Positions 1 through 8,464 of a DNA stretch of 55,340 bases are shown here, one piece after another (position 1 is the stretch's first letter; each line of letters begins with the position of its first letter). The notes under the pieces are model-generated. The model was not told where the DNA came from and did not search any database. It saw only the letters and a list, made by a program, of their open reading frames with translations. The translations under genes were made by a program, and so were the position numbers. Source of the stretch: an uncultured Acetatifactor sp. (GTDB lineage: Bacteria; Bacillota; Clostridia; Lachnospirales; Lachnospiraceae); contig CAJTZD010000017.1 of the NCBI GenBank assembly GCA_910584235.1, positions 1 to 55,340 of the forward strand, read 5' to 3'.

Positions 1-36
1 AAGGCTGTCCTTTCTCTCTGCCCTGAATATGATACT

Positions 37-102
37 TCACTTAGGTATTATAACACTATTGCGGTTTGAAAGCATTTTTACAAAAGCATCTCTGTTTTTC
101 AT
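37..102 (-). CDS. Possible 21-residue peptide or gene remnant
   Basis: This short reading frame starts MKNRDAFVKML and ends after 21 residues. Its one strong point is a textbook ribosome site, AAAGGAGG, seven bases before the ATG on the minus strand. The region is much richer in A and T than the rest of the window. I do not recognise the peptide. It could be a real small protein, a leader peptide for something left of the window, or the 5' end of a gene broken by a stop. The frame is open further upstream, to 264, but that extension has no good start. Confidence 0.3.
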   Translation of the reverse strand: MKNRDAFVKMLSNRNSVIIPK

Positions 103-510
103 AAGCAGCCTCCTTTCATATTTATTTATAAACAATGATGTCAAAATCAATCTCCAATAAATCCAACAGGGCATATTGAGTCTAAATGCTTGTCCTGCTG
201 AATGAGATCTTTCAGACAGCTTGTTATACAGCACGTATACCCTGTTGCTAACAGACCCATACATATCCCACCCAAATATATAATAGAATCGAAATATGCC
301 GACTACTTCATTATAATATATTAAGGTTCAAAAGTCTATAGTTGAACCAAAAAAGTAACTCTCCCTCATGCGGTTCATGACATTTTCATAAAGAATTGCC
401 CCATGATGCCGATATTCTTGATATATGGACAGGGAAAAGAAAAGCATCTCGTGCAAGCTTCCCTGACAGTAAAACCGCAAATGTCAGCAGACAGCGAAAT
501 GGAGGTTACT
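103..510. other. AT-rich intergenic stretch with an inverted repeat
   Basis: No convincing gene is visible here. An inverted repeat with arms GGTTCAA (325-331) and TTGAACC (342-348) and a 10-base loop could be an operator or a hairpin; a run of A follows it on the plus strand. A weak promoter-like pair for the plus-strand gene at 511 is TTGCCC (396-401) and TGATAT (419-424), 17 bases apart, four of six matches each. A TATAAT at 312-317 has no obvious partner -35 box. The base composition marks the edge of the GC-rich glycan locus. Confidence 0.4.
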
Positions 511-1179
511 ATGAACATCAGCTTACAGAACGGAAAACACGCGTTCGCAGGATTAAGCCAGGGCTTCGGCGGCGGCCTGATGAAAAGCACGGCCCAGAAG
601 CTGGAGCGGCAGGCCAAGCGCGACAGCCAGGTGGCATTTTTCGAAAATCAGAAGAAGAACCTGAAAAACATCCAATGCTCCAGCCCGGAGGAAGTAGCCA
701 GGGTGTTGGAGCTGCTGCATTCCTATGAAGACCAGATTGCCGCTGCCAAGGCGGAATACAACAATGCCCAGATGATGCATTTGATGGACGAGGCAAAGGA
801 GCGGGGCGAGGAAATCGCCAAGGCCATAGAAAAGAGCGAACCCAAGACCGAGGAGGAACGCAAGAAAGAGGCCGTGGAGGAAGCCCTGGGCATTGATGAA
901 GGAAAAGGGCTGCTTAGCGATATCCTGGATCAGGTTACCGAGGAAGCCGCAAAGGCACTGGAGGACATGTCCGAAGCGCAGGCTCCTCCGGATCAGACAG
1001 CGCAAGCTCCTCTGGATCAGGAGCCGGCGCAGGCAGCGCAGGCCTCTCCGGATCAGGAGCCCGCGCAGGCAGCGGAAGTGTTGGATGCGGCGGTTCTGTT
1101 GGAGCCGCAGGATATTCGTGGGCAGGAGATGCTGCCAGCGTATCCTGCCGCATACAAGAGGTTCGATGCTTTCGCGTGA
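511..1179 (+). CDS. Helical protein of unknown function with Ala/Gln/Pro repeats
   Basis: The protein has 222 residues. The ATG at 511 is chosen because GGAGG lies at 501-505, five bases upstream; in-frame starts back to 403 have no ribosome site. It begins MNISLQNGKHAFAG, has no signal peptide or membrane segment, and is mostly charged helix (about residues 20-150). The C-terminal third holds repeats of the type QA-x-PDQEPAQAA (about residues 160-195). Plus-strand gene alone, followed by a hairpin at 1201-1239, so probably monocistronic. From memory, similar short helical proteins are common hypothetical proteins in Lachnospiraceae, but I know no function. It points away from the glycan genes and may be unrelated to them. 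Confidence 0.75.
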   Translation: MNISLQNGKHAFAGLSQGFGGGLMKSTAQKLERQAKRDSQVAFFENQKKNLKNIQCSSPEEVARVLELLHSYEDQIAAAKAEYNNAQMMHLMDEAKERGEEIAKAIEKSEPKTEEERKKEAVEEALGIDEGKGLLSDILDQVTEEAAKALEDMSEAQAPPDQTAQAPLDQEPAQAAQASPDQEPAQAAEVLDAAVLLEPQDIRGQEMLPAYPAAYKRFDAFA

Positions 1180-1200
1180 CCCAAAACACAGAGTTTCACC

Positions 1201-1239
1201 AAACCACAGCCTGTCTGCCCACCGGCACGGCTGTGGTTT
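1201..1239 (+). terminator. Hairpin between convergent genes
   Basis: Perfect 11-base arms AAACCACAGCC (1201-1211) and GGCTGTGGTTT (1229-1239) surround a 17-base loop, 21 bases after the stop of the plus-strand gene. The T-run after the stem is short (TTT, then C), so termination may be weak. It also lies past the end of the minus-strand glycosyltransferase at 1286, so it could serve both directions. Confidence 0.6.
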
Positions 1240-1285
1240 CCTGTCTCATCTTCCGAACATCTTTCCGTTCGTAAAAGCGCCCTCC

Positions 1286-2782
1286 TTACCTACTGTCCGC
1301 CGTGTCCGGTAAGTACAATATCCGGTACCCTGCCGCCCGCAGCGCTTCGCATAATCTTAGACTCAATCTGATTACATCTTCACTTTCAGGAAGCACTGAA
1401 GCATCGAACATATCCGTGCCCTCAATCACTTTGTAGGGGACTCCCGTTATCCGCCGGAAAATCTCCCGGCATTCTGGCCGGAGCCTGATATTGCGCAGAT
1501 CCACCGCCTCCGCATCCTGCGCAAGATTTGCCCGGTGGAGATACCCGCTGTAATTCGCCGGCAGTCCCTCATACAGCACCTGTCCGTCCCGGGTCATCCT
1601 GCCGCCGACAGTCATTCCTCTGCGCAAGGGCTGTCCGGCTGCAGCTCTGCCCCGCCCAACCACTCTCCCGCCGATGGCTGCGATATCCGACCTGCTGTCA
1701 AAGGGATCCCCCTGGTACCGCAGGGCGTAGAAGCCTACATGGGCCGTATCCACCGCTTTCGCCGCCCAGCCTTTCCTGTCCGCGAAATCCTGCACTGCCC
1801 TGCGCCCGGCCTCATAGGCATAGCGCTTGCTCTCCGGATTCTCCGCGGTAGATGCGGCATGGCATCTCCAGTGGTAAAGCACCTTGGGAATATGAAGCAC
1901 AGCCTCCTCCCTCTTCTCTAATCTGTCCGCCGCCCGCAGCACCAGGTCGAAATCCTGGGCGCCGTCATATTCTGTACGGAATCCCAGTTCCTGCATCAGT
2001 TCCCGCTTCATTACAAGGAAATGGCAGATATAATTATTGCTCAAAAGCAAGTCCAGATTAAAGTCTTCTTTCCAATTCGGCTCAAAGTATTCCGTCCGGT
2101 CCCCGTTGCACTTGTCCTCATCCGAATAGAGCATCTGCGGCTCTGTCCCCCGGCGCTGCGCCTCCCGGATAGCAGCCGCCATCCGGTAGAGCGCATCCGG
2201 CGTCAGCACATCGTCATGATCCAGCAGCCCAATGTAGCCGCCCATGGCATAGGGAAGCGCCTGATTGGTATTTTCGGCAATCCCGGCGTTGCGTTTCAGG
2301 TGCAAATAGCGGATTTTCCCTGGGGAGAATCCCGCAGCCGTCTTTAAATCCTGCACTCCATATTCTCCCTGCCCGGCTTCCTCTGTTCCCGGGCTTTCCT
2401 GCCCAAAGCCGTCAAAGTCCGCCTCGCCAGGCTCCGGCATCCTCCGCAAGGCCTGTTCCACACTGTCGTCCTCAGTGGCATCTGCCAGAATCACCTCCCA
2501 CTTAGGGTACGTCTGGCTGCGCAGGGACTCAACCAGATCTTCCAAGTACTCCGGTTTCGTCCGATACGCGGGGACGATTATGCTGAACGTGGCGTTAAGG
2601 CCCTGCCGCTCCCATCCCCTGCGCTGCGCCTCCAGTTCCTCCTCTGCAGGCGGCACCCAGACATAAGGAGTCTTCTTTCTCTCCTGAAGCCTCTCCCGGA
2701 CAGCGTACCATGTCCTGCGGATGCCGTTTCGCTTGCAATAATATATGGTTTTTTTAAGATTTGCCCTGTTAATTCTGCCCAA
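1286..2782 (-). CDS. Family 2 glycosyltransferase
   Basis: This 498-residue cytoplasmic enzyme probably adds a sugar to the surface glycan from a nucleotide-sugar donor. A GT-A fold begins near residue 65 (FSIIVPAYR), with the metal-binding acidic motif LLDHDD near residue 189, then YSDEDK and SNNYICHF blocks, as in the first domain of the larger enzyme at 11060-13111. The C-terminal ~150 residues are less familiar. The start is a TTG with AGGAGG five bases upstream; there is no nearby in-frame ATG. It follows the small membrane protein by 15 bases, so the two are likely cotranscribed. A linker near residues 110-150 is rich in Glu and Gly and looks like an insertion between the first strands. 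Donor and acceptor cannot be read from the sequence. Confidence 0.85.
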   Translation of the reverse strand: MGRINRANLKKTIYYCKRNGIRRTWYAVRERLQERKKTPYVWVPPAEEELEAQRRGWERQGLNATFSIIVPAYRTKPEYLEDLVESLRSQTYPKWEVILADATEDDSVEQALRRMPEPGEADFDGFGQESPGTEEAGQGEYGVQDLKTAAGFSPGKIRYLHLKRNAGIAENTNQALPYAMGGYIGLLDHDDVLTPDALYRMAAAIREAQRRGTEPQMLYSDEDKCNGDRTEYFEPNWKEDFNLDLLLSNNYICHFLVMKRELMQELGFRTEYDGAQDFDLVLRAADRLEKREEAVLHIPKVLYHWRCHAASTAENPESKRYAYEAGRRAVQDFADRKGWAAKAVDTAHVGFYALRYQGDPFDSRSDIAAIGGRVVGRGRAAAGQPLRRGMTVGGRMTRDGQVLYEGLPANYSGYLHRANLAQDAEAVDLRNIRLRPECREIFRRITGVPYKVIEGTDMFDASVLPESEDVIRLSLRLCEALRAAGYRILYLPDTADSR

Positions 2783-2797
2783 GTCCGCCTCCTATAC

Positions 2798-3232
2798 TCA
2801 AGACCGCCAGGATTTACTGTTCCGCCTGAAACGAACATACTTGGCTGGCGGTCTTTCGTTGTAGGTTACTGCAGACTTCAGTGGTGTGCAGTATAAATGC
2901 CATCCCATCTCCTCCAGGGAATCCAGCACGGACCGGGGCACATTTGACACGTCCCCCTTTTTCAGGCGTATGCTGAAATACACATTCATCTGGGCCGGAT
3001 AGCTGAGCATCATGGTTCCGTCGTGCAGGATGAGTATCCTGTCCCCGGTCCGGAAGTCCCCAATCCTGCCCCGAATGACTATGGGCTCCCCAGAGCCTCT
3101 GTTGAAGACAATAATGTCATCATTTGCATTGATATAAATACCGGTACTAAATGTAAAGGGACTCAGCGCAAAAAGGCCGGCCGCTGCCAGGCATATAAGC
3201 GCTATTAGGATAATAATAAATTTCTTTTTCAT
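2798..3232 (-). CDS. Small membrane-anchored protein, unknown function
   Basis: The protein has 144 residues and begins MKKKFIIILIALICL, a basic start followed by a hydrophobic segment to about residue 26, so it is a signal anchor or uncleaved signal peptide. The rest is beta-rich and contains no motif I recognise. The tail is basic (KYVRFRRNSKSWRS). AAAGGAG six bases before the ATG supports the start. It sits between a hairpin that follows the phosphoglucomutase gene and the glycosyltransferase at 1286-2782, 15 bases away, so it is probably the first gene of a two-gene unit. It may be a small extracytoplasmic partner in glycan assembly, but nothing proves this. Confidence 0.7.
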   Translation of the reverse strand: MKKKFIIILIALICLAAAGLFALSPFTFSTGIYINANDDIIVFNRGSGEPIVIRGRIGDFRTGDRILILHDGTMMLSYPAQMNVYFSIRLKKGDVSNVPRSVLDSLEEMGWHLYCTPLKSAVTYNERPPAKYVRFRRNSKSWRS

Positions 3233-3275
3233 CCGTTCTCCTTTTCTTCCCCTTAAGAACAGCCGCCTCCGCTAA

Positions 3276-3307
3276 AACAGGCAGGAAACATCCGCTCCCT
3301 GCCTGTT
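3276..3307 (-). terminator. Terminator-like hairpin after the phosphoglucomutase gene
   Basis: On the minus strand, arms AACAGGCAGG and CCTGCCTGTT (3298-3307 and 3276-3285) enclose a 12-base loop. The stem is followed by TT, giving a TTTT run that spans the stem end. It lies 37 bases past the stop at 3344, a normal place for an intrinsic terminator with a short T-tract. Confidence 0.6.
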
Positions 3308-3343
3308 CCTGCATTATTTATCCTGACGTTCATTAAAACCGGC

Positions 3344-5065
3344 TTACAGCACGGCTTTCAGATCCTCGGTCAGCTGCGCGAGCTTCGCGGCGGCGTCCTC
3401 TAAGCCGCTTCCCTTGACGCCCATGTAGAACTTGATCTTGGGCTCCGTGCCGGAGGGACGGGCGCAGCACCACGCATCGTCGGGGAGTTCGAAATACAGT
3501 ACATTGGATTTCGGCAGGCCGGTCTTTCCCTCTTCTCCGGTAGCCATGTCCACGATGCGGTCCGTCTGGTAATCCCTGAATTTCAGCACCTGATGGCCGC
3601 CAAATGCCTTGGGCGGATTCCGGCGCAGCTTTTCCATGATCTCAGCAATCTGCCTGGAGCCGTCGATGCCCTTTAAGGTGATGGTGTACTGGGACTCCTT
3701 GTAATAGCCGTACTTCTCGTAGGTCTCCAGCATCATGTCCCACAGGGTCTTGCCGTGCTTCTTGCAGTAGGCCGCCACCTCGCACAGGCACATCACTGCC
3801 ACGATGGCGTCCTTGTCCCTGGCGTGGGTCCCGGCCAGGCACCCGTAACTCTCCTCTAAGCCGAACACATAATGGTTGCTGCCTGTCTGCTCGAAAAGTT
3901 TGATCTGCTCGCCGATGAACTTAAAGCCCGTGAGCACCTCTATGCGCTTCACCCCGTAGGCGCCGGTGATGGGGCCCGTCATGTTGGTGGTGACGATGGT
4001 GGTCACCAAAGCGGGGTTCTCCGGCATGGTCTTAGTGGCAGTGCGCTCCCGCAGGATGTATTCCGCAATCAGCATGCCGGACATATTTCCCGTAAAGGAG
4101 ACATACTCCCCTGTTTTGGAATCCTTGGCGTAGATGCCCAGACGGTCCGCATCCGGGTCTGTAGCCAGGACGACATCCGCATCTTTCTCTTTCGCCAGCC
4201 GCAGGGCGTATGTAAATGCCTTGGGGTCCTCGGGATTGGGATACTCCAGCGTGGTGAAGTCGGGGTCGGGATTCTCCTGCTCCGGCACCACATACACATG
4301 CTTGAAGCCCAGTTCCGACAGAATGCGCCTGGCGGGCACATTTCCCGTGCCGCACAGGGGCGTGTATACAATCTTGATATCGTCCGCCACCTCGGCGATG
4401 ACCTCCGGATGGATGATCTGTTTCTTCAGTTCCGCCATGTAGGCATCGTCAATCTCCTTGCCGATGACCTGATACAGGCCCTTTTCTACAGCCTCCTGCT
4501 TATCCATGGTCTTCACGGTATGGTAGTCCCTGATGGCCTGGACTTCCTCGATGATCTGCTTGTCGAAAGGAGCCGTCACCTGGGCGCCGTCCTCCCAGTA
4601 CACCTTGTAGCCATTGTACTCCGGCGGGTTATGGCTGGCGGTCACCACGATGCCTGCCGTACAGCCTAATGTGCGCAGGGCAAAGGAAAGCTCCGGCGTA
4701 GGGCGGAGGGCATCGAACACATAGGCCTTGATTCCGTTTGCCGCCAGGCACAGCGCCGCCACATCCGCGAACTCAGGAGACATGCGCCTGGAGTCGTAGG
4801 CAATGGCCACGCCCTTCTCCCGGGTCCCTTGCTTTAAGATGAAATTTGCCAGTCCCTGGGTGGCCTTGCGGACCGTATAGATGTTCATGCGGTTGGTGCC
4901 GGCTCCTATGACGCCTCTGAGGCCTCCGGTTCCGAACTCCAGCTCCTTATAAAACCTTTCCTCAATCTCCTTTTCGTCCTCCTGAATAGCCAGAAGCTCG
5001 TCTTTGGTGCCCTGGTCAAAATAATCGTCCTCCAGCCAGAAACGAAACTCATCCATATAACTCAT
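3344..5065 (-). CDS. pgcA: Phosphoglucomutase / phospho-sugar mutase
   Basis: The enzyme interconverts glucose-6-phosphate and glucose-1-phosphate in the cytoplasm; glucose-1-phosphate is the substrate of RfbA encoded at 21895-22764. It is a full-length alpha-phosphohexomutase of 573 residues. The phosphoserine loop TASHNP is at 142-147 (Ser144), the metal loop DPDADR at 303-308, a sugar-recognition loop GLEESYG in the third domain, and the phosphate-binding loop RPSGTEP at about 536-542. The start used, MSYMDEF, has GAGGAG just upstream; an earlier in-frame start at 5161 would add 32 residues unlike the family. An extended -10 box (TGG-TACAAT) at 5160-5165 suggests its own transcript. The exact isomer preference (glucose or mannose) is inferred from family and context. 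Confidence 0.93.
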   Translation of the reverse strand: MSYMDEFRFWLEDDYFDQGTKDELLAIQEDEKEIEERFYKELEFGTGGLRGVIGAGTNRMNIYTVRKATQGLANFILKQGTREKGVAIAYDSRRMSPEFADVAALCLAANGIKAYVFDALRPTPELSFALRTLGCTAGIVVTASHNPPEYNGYKVYWEDGAQVTAPFDKQIIEEVQAIRDYHTVKTMDKQEAVEKGLYQVIGKEIDDAYMAELKKQIIHPEVIAEVADDIKIVYTPLCGTGNVPARRILSELGFKHVYVVPEQENPDPDFTTLEYPNPEDPKAFTYALRLAKEKDADVVLATDPDADRLGIYAKDSKTGEYVSFTGNMSGMLIAEYILRERTATKTMPENPALVTTIVTTNMTGPITGAYGVKRIEVLTGFKFIGEQIKLFEQTGSNHYVFGLEESYGCLAGTHARDKDAIVAVMCLCEVAAYCKKHGKTLWDMMLETYEKYGYYKESQYTITLKGIDGSRQIAEIMEKLRRNPPKAFGGHQVLKFRDYQTDRIVDMATGEEGKTGLPKSNVLYFELPDDAWCCARPSGTEPKIKFYMGVKGSGLEDAAAKLAQLTEDLKAVL

Positions 5066-5159
5066 CTTGCTTCTCCTCTTTTCTGCGCAGTGTTTCCATG
5101 ACTTCAGGATTCCTCCCGCATCTGCTTTCTGCGCTTTTTGCAGATGTAGATATAGGGTC

Positions 5160-5165
5160 ATTGTA
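5160..5165 (-). promoter_or_regulatory. Extended -10 promoter for the phosphoglucomutase gene
   Basis: The minus strand reads TATGGTACAATGACC: a TACAAT box preceded by TGG, the extended -10 form. The matching -35 is poor (TGGAAT, 17 bases upstream). It lies between the kinase stop (5206) and the mutase start (5065), giving a leader of about 88 bases. The same TATGGTACAAT string occurs before the ABC gene at 39061. Confidence 0.45.
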
Positions 5166-5205
5166 CCATATTTTTCCGGACTATTCCATAGAAAGGAATG
5201 AATTT

Positions 5206-8200
5206 TTAGATCCAGCGGCTCATTCCGGCCGTGAGCTGGACAATATCCAGCGGCTTGGTCATATGCTCGTTCATCCCGGCCTCTCTGCCTGCGGCAATGT
5301 CTTCCGCAAAGGCATTGGCCGACAGCGCGATGATCGGAATGGACAAGGCGTCTCCGCGGGGAAGCTTCCTGATGGCGCGGGTTGCCTCGTACCCGTTCAT
5401 CACAGGCATCTGGATGTCCATCAGTATCATGTCAAAATATCCCTCCGGCATGGATTCGAAAAGCTCCAGTCCCTTTTTGCCGTCCGATGCGCATTCCACC
5501 CCTGCTCCCGTGGCACCGATGATCTCCATGGCGATTTCCTGGTTGATCATATTGTCCTCCACCAGCAGGATTTTCCTGCCCGCGAACCGGGCGTCCCCGG
5601 AGAGCTCCTCCGCTTTCCGCACGGTGTCCTCCAAGCTTCCCTCAGCGTTATGCAGCTTTAATAGCAGTGTCACAGTGACTTTGGTTCCCTTGCCCAGAGC
5701 GCTCTCCACCTTGATGAAGCCGCCCATCATCCGCACGATATTCTGGGCAATGGTCATCCCAAGTCCCGTCCCCTCAATCCTGCTGATCCGGGAATCCTCC
5801 GCGCGGCTGAATGGCTCGTAGATATGGGGCAGGAATTCCTGCGCCATGCCGATGCCATTGTCCTCGAAGATAAAGTCATAAAAACAGCATCCGTACTTTT
5901 TCGTCTCCCGCTCTATGACAGTCAGCCCTAAGCGCCCTCCCTCCGGCGTAAACTTGATGGAATTGCTCAGAATGTTCGCAAAAACCTGGCTGATGCGTCC
6001 CTTGTCTCCGATGACTTCCTGATGCTCCACCTCTATAGGGAATATCTGAAACCGCATACGCTTTTCCGCTATCTGCGGCTGCAGGGACGAAGCTACCTCC
6101 TCTATCAGCCCCGATATCCGGAATTCGTCCGCCACCAGATCCACATTGCCGGATTCCAGTTCGCTCATGTCTAATATTTCGTTTACCAGGGAAAGCAGAC
6201 TGCTGCCGGACGCGGCAATCTTCCCCAGGCAGTCCCGCACTCTCCCCTGATCCTCCACATTTTCCGAGGCGATTTTCGTCATCCCCATGATACCGTTCAT
6301 AGGCGTGCGGATATCATGGCTCATCCTGGAGAGGAACTCGCTCTTGGAGGCATTGGCATGATTGGCCGCCTCACAGGCGGCCTGAATGGCCCGCTGCTCC
6401 CGCATTTCCTTGCGCTTGCTCTCCGTCACGTCCTGGGCCGCATAGACGATGCCGCTGGCCTTGCCCTCTTCGTCAGTCCTGGCCATCACTGCTGTGGCAC
6501 GTATCCAGCCGTAGTCGTCCGGGGAGACATCCGTCTTTTCCGGCATCTTGCGGTATGCAAAAGTCACGAAAGGCTGGTCTTTTTTCAGGACCTGACGCAG
6601 ATTCCTGCTGCTCATGGTATAGAGATAATTGGCCCTGTCCTCCGGATAGACGAAAGTCTCCGCATAGGTGCGAAGCGCCGTATCATAGTCCGTCTGATCC
6701 CCGAGAACCTTTCGCACATCCTCCAGCTGGTTCATGCCCCGCATCTGATTCTGCTCCAGATCTCCGTAATAAGTGGCAAAGAACATACTGCTTAAGCTAT
6801 GTATGATATCTGCCTGTTCCTGCTCCAGCTTCTTTCGCTTGCGTTCCTCCTGCTTCTCTTTTGTAATGTCCCGGCCTAAGATATTGACCAGAACCCGTCC
6901 GCCCCTGCGGATATAGGTCACATGCTGCTCCAGCCACTGCTCCTTCGGGCCCCTTAAACGGTAGCAGCAGATCTCCTCCGAATAACTCTGCGTGTCTTCC
7001 GCCCGGCTGCGCATATGTTCAGGGCTCATATATTTTGTAAATTTATCCAGATCCTCCGGACAGACGGTATGATCCACCGCCCGCTGATAAAACTGGGTAT
7101 ACTTTCCCGTCCTCGCGTTCTGGGGCAGCGCGCTCTCATTGAGCCAGAACCGCTCACACTGATCGTTTTCCAGATGGACCGTGGTCATCACATGGAAGCG
7201 GGACTTCAGGATGGCAGCCATCTGCATATCTCTCTGGGACAGAATCTGCTCCTGCCGCACGCGCTCATCCACGTCCTGGAGCGCCAGAACCACATAGTTT
7301 CTCGTGCTCTGGTTGCGGCCGAAATATGCGATTACGGCCACATACCTGTATTTATCCCCCACTCTAAACTGGCAGAGCATATCCAGCTTCTGCAGGCCCT
7401 TGTCTCTGGCCGAAAGCAGACTTTCCATGGAAAAGCTCTTTCCGAACTTTTCCCGGTTCTCCGGATGAATCTGCCTGATCAGCCGGGACTGCATGACCAC
7501 ATCCCACATCAATGTCTGGGAAGTCCATCCCTCCTGGCTGTATCCGCCCTCCCGAACCAGATTGACGTTTCCGTCCTTTAAGTCAATGGTATAGATCCCT
7601 AAGTTCTGCTCTCCCAAAGTACGGGTAACCTCCTGGAGGCGAACGCTGGTCTCGTCCAGCTCCAGACTCTCCTTAAGCATATCCTGCACATCCTTGATAT
7701 AGATCAAAATCGTCTGATTTCCGTCCGTATATCCTGAATCCGGAGTCACTTCCAGCAGGTTCCAGCGGTATCCTCCCGGAGAACTGCGCCTGTAGCTGCA
7801 GGTCAGATGCCTGCGCCCGGTGCGCAGAACGCTTTTGAGATACTCCGGATGGGTAAAGCTCAGGAACCGGTCCCTGTCGTCCGGATGAATGATTCCGTTT
7901 TGCTTAAACTGCTCCAGCCAGGCAGCAAAGCTCTCTTTCTTGCTGTCAATGGCCCACTCTTCCGCCCCTGACTTAACCACTTCATAGCTGTCCCTGCTCA
8001 GGTTCACACGCAGTATCTTGCGGTAGATATTGCTGAACTCGTCCAGATGGGGCGTCAGCGTGATCATAAAAGCCGGTATCTCGTCCTCCCACAGCATCCG
8101 CCTGGCCTCCATGTCCACCGTGCCCAGCAGATTGTCGTTGTTGATAGACTGGCTCTCCTGCCTGTCGCCAATATTCAGAAGCGGGCAATTGAGGCAGGAG

Positions 8201-8361
8201 TTCGTCCACATTCTGTCGCAGGTCATTCCCTCCCGCATATGAGGCGCCAACTCTTTGATCCGTCTATTCAAATACAGGATTTCGTGATTGTCCTCCCTGA
8301 CCACATAGACTCCTGTCTTCGGTATGGCATCCAGTATATTCTTGTAATCTTTGATATTCAT
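5206..8361 (-). CDS. Hybrid sensor histidine kinase with PAS-like modules and receiver
   Basis: A 1051-residue signal protein with no membrane segment, so probably cytoplasmic. The N-terminal ~650 residues look like several PAS-like sensor modules in series, the first containing a Cys-rich CDRMWTNSCLNCPL stretch. The dimerisation/phosphoacceptor helix carries MSHDIRTPMNG with His682. The ATP-binding domain follows with FANILSNSIKFT (N box), DNGIGM and GTGLGM (G boxes). A C-terminal receiver has LLVEDN and the phosphoacceptor Asp982 in ILMDIQMP, plus the conserved Lys in HMTKPLD. There is no HPt domain and no DNA-binding response regulator nearby, so the output partner must be elsewhere. A good promoter at 8404-8432 makes it independent of the acyltransferase genes upstream. 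The signal sensed is unknown. Confidence 0.92.
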   Translation of the reverse strand: MNIKDYKNILDAIPKTGVYVVREDNHEILYLNRRIKELAPHMREGMTCDRMWTNSCLNCPLLNIGDRQESQSINNDNLLGTVDMEARRMLWEDEIPAFMITLTPHLDEFSNIYRKILRVNLSRDSYEVVKSGAEEWAIDSKKESFAAWLEQFKQNGIIHPDDRDRFLSFTHPEYLKSVLRTGRRHLTCSYRRSSPGGYRWNLLEVTPDSGYTDGNQTILIYIKDVQDMLKESLELDETSVRLQEVTRTLGEQNLGIYTIDLKDGNVNLVREGGYSQEGWTSQTLMWDVVMQSRLIRQIHPENREKFGKSFSMESLLSARDKGLQKLDMLCQFRVGDKYRYVAVIAYFGRNQSTRNYVVLALQDVDERVRQEQILSQRDMQMAAILKSRFHVMTTVHLENDQCERFWLNESALPQNARTGKYTQFYQRAVDHTVCPEDLDKFTKYMSPEHMRSRAEDTQSYSEEICCYRLRGPKEQWLEQHVTYIRRGGRVLVNILGRDITKEKQEERKRKKLEQEQADIIHSLSSMFFATYYGDLEQNQMRGMNQLEDVRKVLGDQTDYDTALRTYAETFVYPEDRANYLYTMSSRNLRQVLKKDQPFVTFAYRKMPEKTDVSPDDYGWIRATAVMARTDEEGKASGIVYAAQDVTESKRKEMREQRAIQAACEAANHANASKSEFLSRMSHDIRTPMNGIMGMTKIASENVEDQGRVRDCLGKIAASGSSLLSLVNEILDMSELESGNVDLVADEFRISGLIEEVASSLQPQIAEKRMRFQIFPIEVEHQEVIGDKGRISQVFANILSNSIKFTPEGGRLGLTVIERETKKYGCCFYDFIFEDNGIGMAQEFLPHIYEPFSRAEDSRISRIEGTGLGMTIAQNIVRMMGGFIKVESALGKGTKVTVTLLLKLHNAEGSLEDTVRKAEELSGDARFAGRKILLVEDNMINQEIAMEIIGATGAGVECASDGKKGLELFESMPEGYFDMILMDIQMPVMNGYEATRAIRKLPRGDALSIPIIALSANAFAEDIAAGREAGMNEHMTKPLDIVQLTAGMSRWI

Positions 8362-8403
8362 GCACCCGTCCCCTATCCCGATTCTGCATTTTGCCTGACT
8401 CCT

Positions 8404-8432
8404 ATTTTAACACTAAACCGGAGAAGAATCAA
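8404..8432 (-). promoter_or_regulatory. Sigma-A-like promoter for the hybrid kinase
   Basis: On the minus strand, TTGATT (8427-8432) and TAAAAT (8404-8409) are separated by exactly 17 bases. The predicted transcript start is about 35 bases before the kinase ATG at 8361. It lies in an AT-rich gap of 103 bases after the stop of the SGNH protein at 8465. Confidence 0.65.
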
Positions 8433-8464
8433 GATTCATCGTTGACTGCCGCTCTATTCGTAAG

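Noticed and set aside
5119..5146. Hairpin CATCTGC/GCAGATG as a terminator of the kinase gene
   Set aside because: It has a 14-base loop, only seven pairs and no T-run on the minus strand, and lies downstream of the likely mutase promoter.
5066..5161. Longer N-terminus for the phosphoglucomutase
   Set aside because: The extra 32 residues do not fit the family, and a good ribosome site stands before the inner ATG.
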